Positions 1 to 11,347 of a stretch of 64,000 nt of DNA are shown one piece after another. The stretch is from NCBI RefSeq assembly GCF_003966735.1, contig NZ_AP017378.1, positions 3,182,905 to 3,246,904 on the forward strand, written 5' to 3'. Each line of letters opens with the position of its first letter. Within the stretch, counting starts at the first letter, position 1. Position numbers and translations under genes: made by a program. The notes under the pieces were generated by a model. The model ran no database searches, was not told where the DNA came from, and was given only the letters and a program-made list of their open reading frames with translations. The DNA is from Desulfovibrio ferrophilus (GTDB lineage: Bacteria > Desulfobacterota > Desulfovibrionia > Desulfovibrionales > Desulfovibrionaceae).

Positions 1-64
1 CGGGCTTGGTTTGTCACAGTCATTGCAACATACCTTATGCCCGGGGGAAAATCCAAGGTGTATA

Positions 65-2074
65 TTATTCCTTAAACTTCTCCACCAGAGTGGACAGCTT
101 TTCGGACATGGCCGCCACTTCCTGAATGGAGGTGTTGGCCTCGTTGATGCGCGTCGAGATGCTTTGTGAGAGTTCGTTGATTCCGGTGACGTTGATGTTG
201 ATCTCTTCACTGGTCGCGGACTGTTGCTCAGAAGCGGTGGCGATGGAGCGAACCATGTCGGCGATGGAGTCGGATTGTTCCACGATCTCCTTGAGGACTT
301 GGCCAGCAGCTTCTGCCATCTGTTCGGTATGCCCCACACGCTCGCGTGTGTTGGTCATTTCTTCCACGGCTTCCTTGGCGCTGGACTGAATGGCGGTGAT
401 GGCAGAGTCGACTTCCTGGGTCGCGCCCATGGTCTTTTCCGCCAGCTTGCGTACTTCGTCTGCCACCACGGCAAATCCGCGTCCGGCTTCGCCGGCACGT
501 GCGGCTTCGATAGCGGCATTGAGGGCCAGGAGGTTGGTCTGGTCGGCAATGTCGTTGATGACCGCCATGACGGCACCAATGTTTTCGGCCTTGGTTGAGA
601 GATCGTTCAAGGTCTCGGCCAGAGCCTCGGTGGTGCGAGCCATTTCGCGGGTTTCCTCGACCGTGCGTTCGACCTCTTTCCCGCCGCCCTTGGCAACGCT
701 GGAAGCTGCGTCAGAAGCATCAGAAGCCTTGCCCGCATTCTGGGCCACTTCCATGACTGTGGCGTTCATCTCTTCCATGGCCGTAGCCACCTGGGAGGTC
801 TGGCCGGCAGTCTCTGCCATGCCGTTGGTCACTTCATTCATCTGGCGTGAGAGTTCACCCGCAGAGTCGTTCAGGTTGTTGGCGACACCGGCCACTTCAT
901 TGGCAACCTGAAGCAGGTTTTCTCGCTGGGCGCGGATGCGCTCCTTGTCGCGCTCTTCCTGGGTCAGATCGATCATCATGCCAATGGCGCCAACGATATT
1001 GTCTGCGGCGTCCTTGAGTGGCGAGATCTCGTAGTGCAGCGGGAAGGCGACTCCATCACTGCGGGTATATTCCATCTGGCCGTTCTTGCTCTGACCACTG
1101 GCAATGACCTGGTTGGCAACGTCACCGTGTTCGCTGTCCGTGAAGATCGAGGCCAGGGTATGGCCGACGATTTCATCCTCAGACAGGCCAAGGATATTGC
1201 GTAGCGGAGCGTTGATGTAATTGAAACGGCTGTCGTTGTCCGTGACGAACAAGGGGATGATGATGCCTTGCAGGACGCCCTTGTTGTATTCTAATTGGTC
1301 CTGAACCGTCTGGACCATAACCTTGAGGTTGTCGGCCAGATTGGCGAGTTCATCATGTCCAACGACTTCGAATTGTGCGCTGTAGTCGCCCTCGCGGATA
1401 CGGTCACTAATGGCGGCGATGGTCACTATTTTGCTGATGACGATCTTCTTGATGAACAGCCCGAGCAGGAGCAGCAGGAAGATTGCGCCAGCAAAGGAGA
1501 TGATGGCGGTCGTGCGCTCGGAGGCCGCGACCTTGGCCATCTGGGGGCTGATATCCTGGAACAGGACCATGGTTCCCAAAATTTCCTGTGAACTGCCGTG
1601 GCAGTGGTAACATTCCTTGTGGTTGGGAATGGTGTCCACCGCGACGAAAAAGGATTGATCGCCGTGCTTGAGCTGCACGCCTTTGCTCATGTCCTGCTTC
1701 AGACTTTTTTCGAGGCAGGGCAGGAACTCTGGAATATTGCGAACTTCAGCCATGTCCCGGCGCAGCGTGCCTTCGTCCGTGGAGTAGGTGATGTTGCCTT
1801 TGTAGTTTGTCAGATAGACGGTGACGTCTGGATAGTTTTTGGCCACTTTGCGCAGCTGGCCCACCGTGCCTTCGTTGTCTCCGATTGCCATGGGCTCCTC
1901 AATGGCGGAGAGGAGGATGGAGGCCATTTGCGTCGCGGAATGGTTGATGAGTTCAGCGGTGGCAGAGCGATGCTGCTGCGAGTTGGTAAACCCGAGGATC
2001 GCAAAGGTGATCACCGTGATCACGGAGACAGGCAGGATGATTTTGATGCCCAGAGACTTGCGAATGAAATTCAT
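65..2074 (-). CDS. Methyl-accepting chemotaxis protein with a periplasmic c-haem motif
   Basis: Inner-membrane chemoreceptor of 669 residues. TM1 is at about 8-28, followed by a periplasmic domain to about 187 that carries CYHCH (Cys155, Cys158, His159), the covalent haem c attachment motif. TM2 is at 190-210, then HAMP, a PAS domain at about 265-390 and an MCP signalling domain with the conserved hairpin tip ([18 protein letters not shown]). The start at 2074 is chosen because AAAGGGGG lies just upstream; a longer frame would overlap the cytochrome gene. The cytochrome stop is only 15 nt upstream, so the two are probably co-transcribed. Haem-bearing chemoreceptors that sense redox or oxygen are known in Desulfovibrio (DcrA) and Geobacter. 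That this one senses through haem is inference. Confidence 0.93.
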   Translation of the reverse strand: MNFIRKSLGIKIILPVSVITVITFAILGFTNSQQHRSATAELINHSATQMASILLSAIEEPMAIGDNEGTVGQLRKVAKNYPDVTVYLTNYKGNITYSTDEGTLRRDMAEVRNIPEFLPCLEKSLKQDMSKGVQLKHGDQSFFVAVDTIPNHKECYHCHGSSQEILGTMVLFQDISPQMAKVAASERTTAIISFAGAIFLLLLLGLFIKKIVISKIVTIAAISDRIREGDYSAQFEVVGHDELANLADNLKVMVQTVQDQLEYNKGVLQGIIIPLFVTDNDSRFNYINAPLRNILGLSEDEIVGHTLASIFTDSEHGDVANQVIASGQSKNGQMEYTRSDGVAFPLHYEISPLKDAADNIVGAIGMMIDLTQEERDKERIRAQRENLLQVANEVAGVANNLNDSAGELSRQMNEVTNGMAETAGQTSQVATAMEEMNATVMEVAQNAGKASDASDAASSVAKGGGKEVERTVEETREMARTTEALAETLNDLSTKAENIGAVMAVINDIADQTNLLALNAAIEAARAGEAGRGFAVVADEVRKLAEKTMGATQEVDSAITAIQSSAKEAVEEMTNTRERVGHTEQMAEAAGQVLKEIVEQSDSIADMVRSIATASEQQSATSEEININVTGINELSQSISTRINEANTSIQEVAAMSEKLSTLVEKFKE

Positions 2075-2088
2075 GGTTCCCCCTTTCC

Positions 2089-2562
2089 CTAGTGAGCCCC
2101 GCCGTACAGGAGCGGCTTGAAGTTGAACGCCCCGACACGATCGGCGTTGTGACAGGTCTCGCAATCTTCAAGGGCAAGTGTGCCCTTGATCAGGTCGGGG
2201 TCGCCTCCCTCGGCGACATGCTCGGAACCAGGACCGTGACAGACTTCGCAGCCTGCATGGGCCATTTCGGGGGTTTCCTCGAAGCTGACGAACCCACCAG
2301 GTTGCCCATAGCCTGTCGTATGACAGGCGTAGCATTCTTGAAGTTCTTCCTTGGTCAGATCGGAAGCCATGATTTTGATGCTGCGATCTGAGTGGGCTTT
2401 CTTGGCAAACTGTTCAAAGTTTTCGAACTGTTCGTCATGGCATTCGGAACAGGCGTTGGAGCCCACATACGTGGCTTGCCCGGTTTGCGCAGGGCGGGTG
2501 ATCAAGAGAGATAGAGAGACACAAACGGCACAGGCAATGAAGACAACAACCCGGTTTTTCAT
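2089..2562 (-). CDS. Exported tetraheme cytochrome c, c554-like
   Basis: Protein of 157 residues with a Sec signal peptide (basic start, hydrophobic 5-22) and four CX2CH haem sites at Cys38, Cys77, Cys105 and Cys134. The segment [12 protein letters not shown] is typical of the cytochrome c554/octaheme-like 'CxxCHGPG' families. It should be a periplasmic electron carrier or redox subunit. GGGAGGAA sits just before the ATG. The downstream haem chemoreceptor is in the same transcription unit, which suggests that a redox signal passes from this cytochrome to the receptor (inference). The exact family is not certain; the CX2CH count is seen directly. Confidence 0.9.
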   Translation of the reverse strand: MKNRVVVFIACAVCVSLSLLITRPAQTGQATYVGSNACSECHDEQFENFEQFAKKAHSDRSIKIMASDLTKEELQECYACHTTGYGQPGGFVSFEETPEMAHAGCEVCHGPGSEHVAEGGDPDLIKGTLALEDCETCHNADRVGAFNFKPLLYGGAH

Positions 2563-2868
2563 ACCATTCCTCCCGTTTTAAGGCCATTGTGTACCCTATT
2601 GCGTTAACCGTCAGTTTTGTCAAATAAATTACCGAATCACACCCTGTGTAGTAGGCATAATGTAACAGCTTGTATTCGATGATGATCGAATAAATCGATA
2701 AGATCTCTGTGCTGTGATACGTTTTACGGTTGGTTTCACCTCGTTATTTTATCTAGCCAATATAATGGAATATTTAGAAAGAATAAGAGTCAAGGGGCGA
2801 TAAAATGTAAAAAAGTTATGGATGCTCGTCCAACCCGCTGGAAGCATGAGGTTTCTGCATACATACTA
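2563..2868 (-). promoter_or_regulatory. AT-rich promoter region of the cytochrome-chemoreceptor unit
   Basis: No gene is seen here. It is much richer in A/T than its surroundings. On the minus strand a perfect -35 box TTGACA lies at 2618-2623, with a weak -10 candidate (AATAGG) 17 nt downstream, about 30 nt before the ribosome-binding site. Several short inverted stretches (for example ATTCGATGATGATCGAAT around 2674) could be operator half-sites. The promoter assignment is tentative. Confidence 0.35.
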
Positions 2869-2902
2869 CAAAAAAAGGCCGACCCGGATTTCCGGATCGG
2901 CC
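2869..2902 (-). terminator. Rho-independent terminator of rny
   Basis: GC-rich hairpin with arms GGCCGA and TCGGCC, continued by CCGG pairing. On the minus strand it is followed by seven T. It starts 26 nt after the rny stop. Confidence 0.85.
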
Positions 2903-2927
2903 CTGAGATGCAATGATGGAGCGTTGC

Positions 2928-4487
2928 TTACTTCGCGTACCCAACGGCTCGGCGTTCGCGGATGCAGGTCACGCGAATCTGTCCGGGGTAGGTCATGTTC
3001 TCCTCGATCTTCTGCGAGATATCCTTGCACAGGATATGGGTCTGGTCATCGTCCACTCGCTCTGAATCTACCATGACTCGAATCTCTCGTCCTGCCTGGA
3101 TAGCGTATGCCTTGGCAACGCCTTCGAAACCGGTGGCAATACCTTCCAGTTCCTCCAGACGCTTGACGTAGTTCTCCAGGAGTTCCTTGCGCGCACCGGG
3201 GCGGGCGCCGGAGAGGCTGTCCGCCGCCTGGACGAGAACGGCCAGGATGGTGGTGGGAGGTTGGTCCTCGTGGTGAGCGGCAATGGCGTGGATCATATCC
3301 TTGCCTTCACCGTACTTTTTGGCGAGGTCAGCACCGATCAGAGCGTGAGGGCCTTCGATCTCGTGGTCAACGGCCTTGCCGATGTCGTGCAGAAGTCCCG
3401 CACGCTTGGCTTTTTTCTGGTCGAGGCCCAACTCGGCGGCCATGATACCGCACAGCGAGGACACTTCCAGGGAATGTTGCAGCACGTTCTGCGAGAAGCT
3501 GGTGCGGTACTGGAGTTGGCCCAGCAGGCGGATGATATCCGGGTGAATGCCATGAACACCAGCATCAAAGGTGGCCTGTTCGCCGATCTCCCTGAGCTTG
3601 ACGTCCATTTCCTGCTCGACCTTCTTGACCACGTCCTCAATGCGAGCGGGGTGGATGCGCCCGTCGCTGATCAAACGCTCGAGGGCCATTTTGGCAATCT
3701 GGCGCCGCAGCGGTGAAAATGCCGAAAGGACGACGGTCTCGGGGGTGTCATCAATGATCAGGTCGACACCGGTAGCGGCTTCCAGGGCGCGGATGTTGCG
3801 ACCCTCGCGGCCAATGATGCGGCCCTTCATGTCTTCACTGGGCAGGGTCACGGCAGCGACGGTGTTCTCGGCAACGAAGTCGCCGGAGTAGCGTTGCACC
3901 GCAGAAGCCAGAACTTCTTTGGCCTTGCGGTCCGCAGTTTCCTTGGCTTCCATCTCGATCTGCCGGATCATTTTTGCAGACTCGTGACGGGTCTGGGATT
4001 CGACTTCCGTAAGCAGGCGCTGTTTGGCCTCCTCGGCAGTCAGTCCCGAAATTTCTTCGAGCTTGTGGTTTTGTTCAGCGGTCATCTGGTCAAGTTGCTC
4101 TTCCTTCTCGGTCAAGCTGCGCTCGTGCCGGGACAGACGCTTTTCCAAGGCCACCAGCTCAGAATCCTTCTGGTTGAGCTTGTCGGTCTTGGTCTCCAGC
4201 CGCTCTTCTTTTTCCTGGACCTTGGCTTCGCGTTTTTTAACGTCCTTGTCGCGGTCCTTGTATTCGTCCTGAACTTCCTTTTTCAGGACGAGAATCTCGT
4301 CCTGAGCCTGAAGCATGTATTCCTTGCGTTCAGCTTGAGCGTCCTTCCTGGCTTCTTCGAGAATTCTGTCTGCCAGGTCCTTGGCTCCTTCTACACGTTT
4401 GGATGAAATGTAATTGTGTAAGACATATCCGCCTCCGGCTCCTGCTGCCGCTCCCACTAAGGCGGTGATGATGTATTCTACGCTCAT
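2928..4487 (-). CDS. rny: Ribonuclease Y
   Basis: Membrane-anchored endoribonuclease that starts mRNA decay, 519 residues, the usual length. In order: one N-terminal TM (about 4-24), a long charged coiled coil to about 200, a KH domain containing [15 protein letters not shown], and an HD domain with the metal site [12 protein letters not shown]. The first ATG at 4487 gives the canonical MSVEYI start with GGGAG upstream. It lies downstream of the zapB-zapA-6S RNA segment on the same strand with a long structured leader between. It ends in a strong terminator. Confidence 0.97.
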   Translation of the reverse strand: MSVEYIITALVGAAAGAGGGYVLHNYISSKRVEGAKDLADRILEEARKDAQAERKEYMLQAQDEILVLKKEVQDEYKDRDKDVKKREAKVQEKEERLETKTDKLNQKDSELVALEKRLSRHERSLTEKEEQLDQMTAEQNHKLEEISGLTAEEAKQRLLTEVESQTRHESAKMIRQIEMEAKETADRKAKEVLASAVQRYSGDFVAENTVAAVTLPSEDMKGRIIGREGRNIRALEAATGVDLIIDDTPETVVLSAFSPLRRQIAKMALERLISDGRIHPARIEDVVKKVEQEMDVKLREIGEQATFDAGVHGIHPDIIRLLGQLQYRTSFSQNVLQHSLEVSSLCGIMAAELGLDQKKAKRAGLLHDIGKAVDHEIEGPHALIGADLAKKYGEGKDMIHAIAAHHEDQPPTTILAVLVQAADSLSGARPGARKELLENYVKRLEELEGIATGFEGVAKAYAIQAGREIRVMVDSERVDDDQTHILCKDISQKIEENMTYPGQIRVTCIRERRAVGYAK

Positions 4488-4734
4488 GGCGCACTCCCTT
4501 TATGAACTACGGGCTGCCGCATGCCCGATATGTTGGCGGCGGGCTCCTACGCGAAGAGCGCGCCTGCGGCGTTTCCATAAAACGGAAGCGGGGGTGCAAT
4601 GAAACTGCTGCCCGTATGATCCGGGCTGTTGGGACACCGTCCGGCTCTGGGCGGCGTAGGCATGACTAAGGCGGCGTTTGAGATGTACGGTCGCTATTTC
4701 GATGTACGGTTGTTATTCTTGAACTATATAAATC
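4488..4734 (-). other. Structured leader between 6S RNA and rny
   Basis: About 250 nt without a credible gene. On the minus strand it has a direct repeat (ACCGTACATC twice, near 4684-4712) and then a GC-rich stretch able to form several local hairpins: CCCG/CGGG near 4620, CGTTT/GAAACG near 4575, and CGGGC/GCCCG just before the rny ribosome-binding site. It could be the rny 5' leader or a second small RNA. No known riboswitch class was recognised. Confidence 0.4.
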
Positions 4735-4916
4735 GATCCCCGGGAGGCCGTGTTGTCCGGCCATCTTGAACCTTGCTGTTGCAAGGTGGGCGCCGCTGTG
4801 CCTGCCGTCAGGCTCCCCGCTTGCGCGGGTCTGCACACGGGCCGGCCTAAAAGCAGCTCCCGATTGGTGAATGTTGGCTCAACGATTACCAAACAATCAC
4901 AAACGCCCCAGGGAGA
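4735..4916 (-). ncRNA. ssrS: 6S RNA
   Basis: The segment folds like 6S RNA, the regulator that binds sigma-70 RNA polymerase holoenzyme. A closing stem of nine pairs joins UCCCUGGGG (minus strand, + coordinates 4906-4914) to UCCCGGGGA (4737-4745), giving the typical length of about 180 nt. Inside are a 5' element UUGAGCCAACAUUCACC resembling the E. coli GAGCCGAUAUUUCAUACC block, an apical region with hairpins CCCGC-GCAA-GCGGG and GCCUG-ACGG-CAGGC, and a 3' bubble hairpin CACCUUGC..GCAAGGUUCAAG resembling E. coli CACCUUGAACCAAGGGUUCAAG. It lies directly downstream of zapA, the classical ssrS position. The ends are approximate. Confidence 0.85.
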
Positions 4917-4920
4917 TATG

Positions 4921-5202
4921 TCAAACGCCAGTCGTCAGCGCTTCGGCCTGGTCAATCTTTGCATCCAGGTTGGCCAGTCTTTCCATCAGATCAGCCAGCT
5001 CTTCCTTATTTTGCAAAAGATCATCTGCGAGGCCTAGAGCCAGAAATGTCAGCAGTTTCTCCTTGCTTAACCGTCTTCCGTGTTGCGTCAATTCTTTGTA
5101 GCGGTCTTCCAGGAGCTCTTTGGCTGCCTGGACCCGCTCATGGTCGGCCTGTGCCTTGAAAGATACCTCAAGATCCAGGACAGAGAGGGTGTAGCTTGGC
5201 AT
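4921..5202 (-). CDS. zapA: Cell division protein ZapA
   Basis: Protein of 93 residues with the ZapA pattern: an N-terminal beta strand region (YTLSVLDLEVSF), a helix with AAKELLEDRYKEL, and a C-terminal coiled coil. ZapA bundles FtsZ filaments at the division ring. The start at 5202 has GAGGGG upstream. The zapB-like gene ends 14 nt before it and 6S RNA follows, reproducing the common zapA-ssrS neighbourhood. Confidence 0.88.
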   Translation of the reverse strand: MPSYTLSVLDLEVSFKAQADHERVQAAKELLEDRYKELTQHGRRLSKEKLLTFLALGLADDLLQNKEELADLMERLANLDAKIDQAEALTTGV

Positions 5203-5216
5203 CGACCCCTCTCCAG

Positions 5217-5447
5217 CTAGATTGTCTCATCCTGCAAACGTTGCAGTAGTCCGTCGATCCTGCCGAGGACCTCGTCTTTAGCGCCTCGCTCACGGTCGAG
5301 CTCTTCGCGCAGTCGAGCATTTTCGGCCTTCAGGTCGGACTGTCCGCGTTCGTTTTCATCCCTCAAACGACGGTTGTCGTCTTCAAGAGACCTGATCTTC
5401 AGAAGCATGGACTCGATTTTGGTTTCTAATCTGCTCAGAATTTCCAT
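5217..5447 (-). CDS. zapB: ZapB-like coiled-coil cell division protein
   Basis: Protein of 76 residues, almost wholly heptad coiled coil from residue 3 to 74 and rich in E, R, L and D, which is the size and build of ZapB. In ZapB the coiled coil joins ZapA to other division factors. Position directly before zapA supports the call, since sequence alone does not separate small coiled-coil families well. Confidence 0.7.
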   Translation of the reverse strand: MEILSRLETKIESMLLKIRSLEDDNRRLRDENERGQSDLKAENARLREELDRERGAKDEVLGRIDGLLQRLQDETI

Positions 5448-5488
5448 AAACGAAAATTATCCTGTTCGAACTACGAAATCAAGAGATG

Positions 5489-6877
5489 TTATTTCTTGGG
5501 CCAGGGAAGACTTTTCTGCTTGGAACGGGTGATGGCCAGAGTTTCGGGTTCGACGTTTTTGGTGATTACGCTGCCGGCACCAACCACGGCTCCCTTGCCT
5601 ATGGTTACAGGTGCTACAAGCGCGGTATTACTACCAATAAAAGCTTTTTCACCGATGACTGTGCGGTGCTTGTTCACTCCATCATAGTTGCAGGTGATGG
5701 TCCCTGCACCGATGTTTGCCCCGGCACCGACCTCGGCATCTCCCAGGTAAGTCAGGTGGCTTGCCTTGGCCCCCTGATGCAGAATGGCCTTTTTCATTTC
5801 AACAAAATTACCAACCCTGGCCTGATCTTCGACCACGGCCTGAGGTCTCAAGCGTGCGTATGGCCCGATCTGGCAGTCCCGGTCGACTCGGGCTTCTTCA
5901 AGGTGCGAGAATGGTTTTATGATGCTGCCGGTACCAATGTGTGAATCCTTGATCCAGACATTGGGGCCGATGCTGGCACCAGCGGCCACACTGCAGTCTC
6001 CAATCAACTCGCAGGGGCCAGCCAGTTCACAGCCTGGCTCAAGTATGACCTTGGGGCCGATGATGGCCTGTGCGGGCTGGCGGATGATCACGCCATTGTT
6101 CAGATGGGCGTTGACAATCCGCTGACGGAGCAGGTCTTCGGCTGCAACCAGTTCGGCGGGGCTGTTGACTCCCAGTAGTGACAGGTCCTGCCCGCCGCGT
6201 ACGGCACGGACTTTGAGGCCGCGTTCGACTCCCAGGGCAATCAGATCCGTAATATAAAATTCGCCACTGGCGTTGTCGTCGGACAAGAGTTCCAGCAGAG
6301 GCTTGATGGCTGACATGCGCAAGGCATAGATGCCAGCATTGATTTCGCCGTTTTCAGGTCCATGCAGGATTTCGTCGTAGTCTTTGGCTTCAATGATGGC
6401 AGCAACGGAATCATCAGCGTTTCTGACCACGCGCCCGTATGCACCTGCGTCATTCAGGCTGACGGTCAGGAAAGCGAGGTCAGCCTGATCGGCACGAAAG
6501 GTGTCGACCAGTGCGATCAGGCTGGCTGTTGAAATCAGGGGGGTGTCACCATTGACCACGAGAACGGTCTCCGGGGCCCTTTCTTCAAGCTGTTTCCATG
6601 CCGTTTGCAGGGCATGGCCCGTGCCGAGTTGGCGTGTCTGGAGGATGAATCCTGATTCCCGCTGCGGAAAGGTGTTCTTAACCTGTTCGGAACCATGGCC
6701 GATCACGGTCAGCAAGGTCTCAGGGGGGATAGCGTCCAGTGCGTCATAGACATAGCCGAGCATGGACACATCCAGCAGGGTGTGAAGTACCTTGGGTTTT
6801 TCGGAGCGCATGCGCGTTCCCTTTCCCGCGGCCAGGACAAGTGCAGCCAGCCCTTTTCCGTCAAATGCAGTCGCCAT
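5489..6877 (-). CDS. glmU: Bifunctional GlmU: N-acetylglucosamine-1-P uridyltransferase / glucosamine-1-P acetyltransferase
   Basis: Makes UDP-GlcNAc for peptidoglycan and LPS. The N-terminal pyrophosphorylase domain has LAAGKGTRMRSEKPKVLH and VVNGDTPLI. The C-terminal left-handed beta helix has hexapeptide repeats, the LTYLGDAEVGAGANIGAG segment and the CNYDGVNKH motif of the acetyltransferase site. The ATG at 6877 gives 462 residues, close to the family size. A GTG at 6931 would add 18 residues that do not look like the family. It is a single gene between zapB and the atp operon terminator. Confidence 0.95.
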   Translation of the reverse strand: MATAFDGKGLAALVLAAGKGTRMRSEKPKVLHTLLDVSMLGYVYDALDAIPPETLLTVIGHGSEQVKNTFPQRESGFILQTRQLGTGHALQTAWKQLEERAPETVLVVNGDTPLISTASLIALVDTFRADQADLAFLTVSLNDAGAYGRVVRNADDSVAAIIEAKDYDEILHGPENGEINAGIYALRMSAIKPLLELLSDDNASGEFYITDLIALGVERGLKVRAVRGGQDLSLLGVNSPAELVAAEDLLRQRIVNAHLNNGVIIRQPAQAIIGPKVILEPGCELAGPCELIGDCSVAAGASIGPNVWIKDSHIGTGSIIKPFSHLEEARVDRDCQIGPYARLRPQAVVEDQARVGNFVEMKKAILHQGAKASHLTYLGDAEVGAGANIGAGTITCNYDGVNKHRTVIGEKAFIGSNTALVAPVTIGKGAVVGAGSVITKNVEPETLAITRSKQKSLPWPKK

Positions 6878-6998
6878 GGAATCTACTCGCAGCTTGGGTT
6901 GGCCGTGGCGGGACGTATCGATCCTGCTCACGGCATGGACTCACCGGGAATTACATCGGTGTATGGTCACTTGTCCAGTGCGGAACAAGCCCTTGCAA

Positions 6999-7034
6999 AC
7001 CGAAAGAGGCGGGCCGCAAAAAGCGACCCGCCTC
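6999..7034 (-). terminator. Terminator of the atp operon
   Basis: Hairpin arms GAGGCGGG (7006-7013) and CCCGCCTC (7027-7034) with a 13-nt loop, 28 nt after the atpC stop. On the minus strand it is followed by TTTCGGTTT, a broken T tract, so termination may be partial. Confidence 0.65.
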
Positions 7035-7061
7035 TCAGGGGCAGTAGCGATAGCCTGCGGC

Positions 7062-7487
7062 TTAGTTGCTGCAGGTGCCGGCCGCCTGGGCGCGGTCACG
7101 GCAGGAGATGCGTGCCAGGGAGCGGGCCAAAGCGGCCTGCATGCGAGCACTCTCCATGTTTTCTTGTTGCTGGGCCATCCGTTGCTCGGCACGTTCACGG
7201 GCCTTGCGGGCTCGATCAGCGTCGATCTCGGTAGCCATCTCGGCGACTTCAGCCATGATGGTCACCTTGTTATCGGAGACCTCGGCGAATCCACCGGCGA
7301 CGAAGACGTAGAACGTCTTACCGCCGTCCTTATAGTACAGGTTCCCGACCTGTAAGGCCGTCAGGAACGGGATATGGTTGGGCAGAATACCAAATTCGCC
7401 CTCGTATCCCGGAGCTCCGACGTACTCCACCTCTTCGCTCAGAACGAGGCGATCGGGAGTCACGATTTCAAGTTGCAGCGTAGCCAT
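7062..7487 (-). CDS. atpC: F1 ATP synthase subunit epsilon
   Basis: Protein of 141 residues with the N-terminal beta-sandwich ([40 protein letters not shown]) and a C-terminal helical hairpin rich in A, R, E and Q. It is the rotor subunit that couples gamma to the c-ring and inhibits hydrolysis. Last gene of the operon, 16 nt after atpD. Confidence 0.96.
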   Translation of the reverse strand: MATLQLEIVTPDRLVLSEEVEYVGAPGYEGEFGILPNHIPFLTALQVGNLYYKDGGKTFYVFVAGGFAEVSDNKVTIMAEVAEMATEIDADRARKARERAEQRMAQQQENMESARMQAALARSLARISCRDRAQAAGTCSN

Positions 7488-7503
7488 GTGGGCCTCCTAG
7501 GGC

Positions 7504-8922
<1,419 letters not shown>

Positions 8923-8933
8923 CTACCCCTTCC

Positions 8934-9812
8934 TTATCCTTTCAGCGCTTCTGCGCCGCCGACAATGTCCATGAGTTCGCCAGTGATGGCGGTCTGACGG
9001 GTCTTATTGTAGAGCAGCGTCAGCGATTCAACCATATCATCACAAGCCCGGGTCGCGTTATCCATGGCAGCCATCCGTGCCGCGTGCTCAGACGCGGAAG
9101 TGGAGAGCATGCCGCGATACATCTGGACCTTGATGAAGCGGGGCAGCAGCTCAGCGAGCAGGCCCTCAACATCAGGCTCATAGATGTATTCAGCTCCGCT
9201 GTCGGCTCCTTCAACTTCCGTGGAAGCGTCGGAGGACATGGGCAGCAGAGTCATGGAAACGGCTTCCTGCTTGGCAACACTGATGAATTCACCGAAGATC
9301 AGGGTTACTTCATCGAGGTCACCGGCCAGGTACGCATTGATGACGTCCATGCCGATCTCATTGGCCAGCGAGAAGTCAAAGGCACCCATGGCATCATTCT
9401 TTCCAATGATGATTTCCATGTCCGTCTTCTTGAAGACGGCGTTGCCCTTTTTGCCGATGCAGTAGAATTTGACTTCTTTGCCTTCGGCCTGTTTCTCGGT
9501 GGCGATTTTGTTGGCCAGCTTGATCATGTTCGAGTTGAAGCTGCCGCACAGTCCACGGTCGGAAGTGACCAGAACGATGGCGGAAGTCTTAATCTCGTCA
9601 CGAACTTCGAGCAGGGGATGAGCTCCCCCGTCCGCGCGGCCAGCCAGATCGCCAAGCATCTCATAAAACTTGTCAGCGTAGGGCTTGAATCTTTCGATTT
9701 TACCCTGAGCGCTCCGAAGTTTTGCCGAGGCCACCATATTCATGGCCTTGGTGATCTGCTTGGTCTTCTTGACGCCGTGTATTTTCAGTTCAACATCCTT
9801 CAGCGAAGGCAT
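8934..9812 (-). CDS. atpG: F1 ATP synthase subunit gamma
   Basis: Central stalk subunit, 292 residues. The N terminus (LKDVELKIHGVKKTKQITKAMNMVA) and the C terminus (ATRACDDMVESLTLLYNKTRQ) are the signature helices of the rotor shaft. Residues 190-215 contain a short acidic insert (DASTEVEGADSGAEYIYEPD). The gene lies between atpA and atpD in the standard order. Confidence 0.97.
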   Translation of the reverse strand: MPSLKDVELKIHGVKKTKQITKAMNMVASAKLRSAQGKIERFKPYADKFYEMLGDLAGRADGGAHPLLEVRDEIKTSAIVLVTSDRGLCGSFNSNMIKLANKIATEKQAEGKEVKFYCIGKKGNAVFKKTDMEIIIGKNDAMGAFDFSLANEIGMDVINAYLAGDLDEVTLIFGEFISVAKQEAVSMTLLPMSSDASTEVEGADSGAEYIYEPDVEGLLAELLPRFIKVQMYRGMLSTSASEHAARMAAMDNATRACDDMVESLTLLYNKTRQTAITGELMDIVGGAEALKG

Positions 9813-9835
9813 TGCATTTCCTCCCTCGCGTTAGG

Positions 9836-11344
9836 TTAGGCCTGGAAGGTTTTTTTGAACTCTTCGATGGCGGCCTTCAAGCGACCTTCGACGTCGTCGT
9901 CGATGACCTGCTTTTCCTTGATGTCGTTCAGGACGTCAGCCTTGGAGTTGTGCATGAACTCGAAGAACTCGGCCTCAAAGCGGGCGATGTTCTCCACAGC
10001 TACATCATCCATGAAACCGCGGGTAGCGGCGTACATGGAAGCAACCTGATCCTGAACCGACTGCGGCTTGTACTGGGGCTGCTTGAGCAGTTCCACCAGA
10101 CGAGCGCCGCGATCCAGCTTGGCTTTGGTTCCCTTGTCCAGGTCGGAGCCGAACTGCGCGAAGGCGGCCAACTCACGATACTGGGCCATGTCCAGACGCA
10201 TGGTACCGGCAACCTGCTTCATCGCCTTGATCTGGGCCGCGCCACCAACTCGGGAGACGGACAGACCGACGTTGATTGCGGGACGCACACCAGCGTTGAA
10301 CAGGTTGGGCTCGAGGTACACCTGACCGTCGGTGATGGAGATAACGTTGGTCGGGATGTACGCGGACACGTCACCGGCCTGGGTCTCGATGATGGGCAGT
10401 GCGGTCAGAGAACCGGCACCCAAGGAATCGTTGACCTTGGCGGAACGCTCCAGCAAGCGGGAGTGGAGGTAGAAAACGTCGCCAGGGAAGGCCTCACGTC
10501 CCGGAGGACGACGAAGAAGCAGGGACATCTGGCGGTAGGCAGTAGCCTGCTTGGAGAGATCATCGTAAATGATCAGAGCATGCTTGCCGTTGTCGCGGTA
10601 GAACTCACCGATGGTGGCGCCGGTGTAAGCAGCAATGAACTGCAGGGGCGCGGGCTCGGAAGCGGTAGCGGAGATGATGGTGGTGTACTCCATCGCGCCG
10701 TGCTTCTTCAGAACGTCGGCAACCAGGGCAACAGAAGCTTTCTTCTGGCCGATGGCGACGTAGATGCAGTGCACATCGGAGTCTTTCTGAGCCAGGATGG
10801 CGTCCAGGCAGACAGCGGTCTTACCGGTCTGACGGTCACCAATGATCAGCTCGCGCTGGCCACGACCGATGGGGGTCATGGCGTCAATGGCCTTCAGGCC
10901 AGTGTACATGGATTCATGTACCGACTTACGGGCAATGATGCCCGGGGCCTTCAACTCGACCGGACGCAGGTCCTTGGAGTCAATGGGGCCCAAACCGTCG
11001 ATAGGCTGGCCAAGAGGGTTAATGACACGGCCCTGAACGGCGTCGCCGACGGGCACGGAGAAGATCTTGCCGGTACGTTTGACCGGGTCGCCTTCCTTGA
11101 TGCCGGTGTCATCGCCCAACAGGGCCACACCGACGTTGTCCTCTTCGAGGTTGAGGGCCATGCCCATCAGGCCGCCAGGAAATTCCAGCAGCTCCATGGC
11201 CATGACGTTCTCGACGCCGTGGACACGGGCAATACCGTCACCAACGTAGAGTACGGTGCCGGTCTCGGACATCTCAACCTTGGACTCGTAATTTTGAATC
11301 GAATCCTCAATGATCTTACTGATTTCTTCAGCTTTGATCTGCAT
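9836..11344 (-). CDS. atpA: F1 ATP synthase subunit alpha
   Basis: Regulatory non-catalytic nucleotide-binding subunit, 502 residues, family length. It has the N-terminal [13 protein letters not shown] helix, the P-loop GDRQTGKT, and the [12 protein letters not shown] and PGREAFPGD motifs. It is 3 nt downstream of atpH, so translation is probably coupled. Confidence 0.98.
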   Translation of the reverse strand: MQIKAEEISKIIEDSIQNYESKVEMSETGTVLYVGDGIARVHGVENVMAMELLEFPGGLMGMALNLEEDNVGVALLGDDTGIKEGDPVKRTGKIFSVPVGDAVQGRVINPLGQPIDGLGPIDSKDLRPVELKAPGIIARKSVHESMYTGLKAIDAMTPIGRGQRELIIGDRQTGKTAVCLDAILAQKDSDVHCIYVAIGQKKASVALVADVLKKHGAMEYTTIISATASEPAPLQFIAAYTGATIGEFYRDNGKHALIIYDDLSKQATAYRQMSLLLRRPPGREAFPGDVFYLHSRLLERSAKVNDSLGAGSLTALPIIETQAGDVSAYIPTNVISITDGQVYLEPNLFNAGVRPAINVGLSVSRVGGAAQIKAMKQVAGTMRLDMAQYRELAAFAQFGSDLDKGTKAKLDRGARLVELLKQPQYKPQSVQDQVASMYAATRGFMDDVAVENIARFEAEFFEFMHNSKADVLNDIKEKQVIDDDVEGRLKAAIEEFKKTFQA

Positions 11345-11347
11345 CGC

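Noticed and set aside
4735-4916. RNase P or tmRNA instead of 6S RNA
   Set aside because: Length is too short for either and none of the RNase P or tag-peptide core sequences is present.
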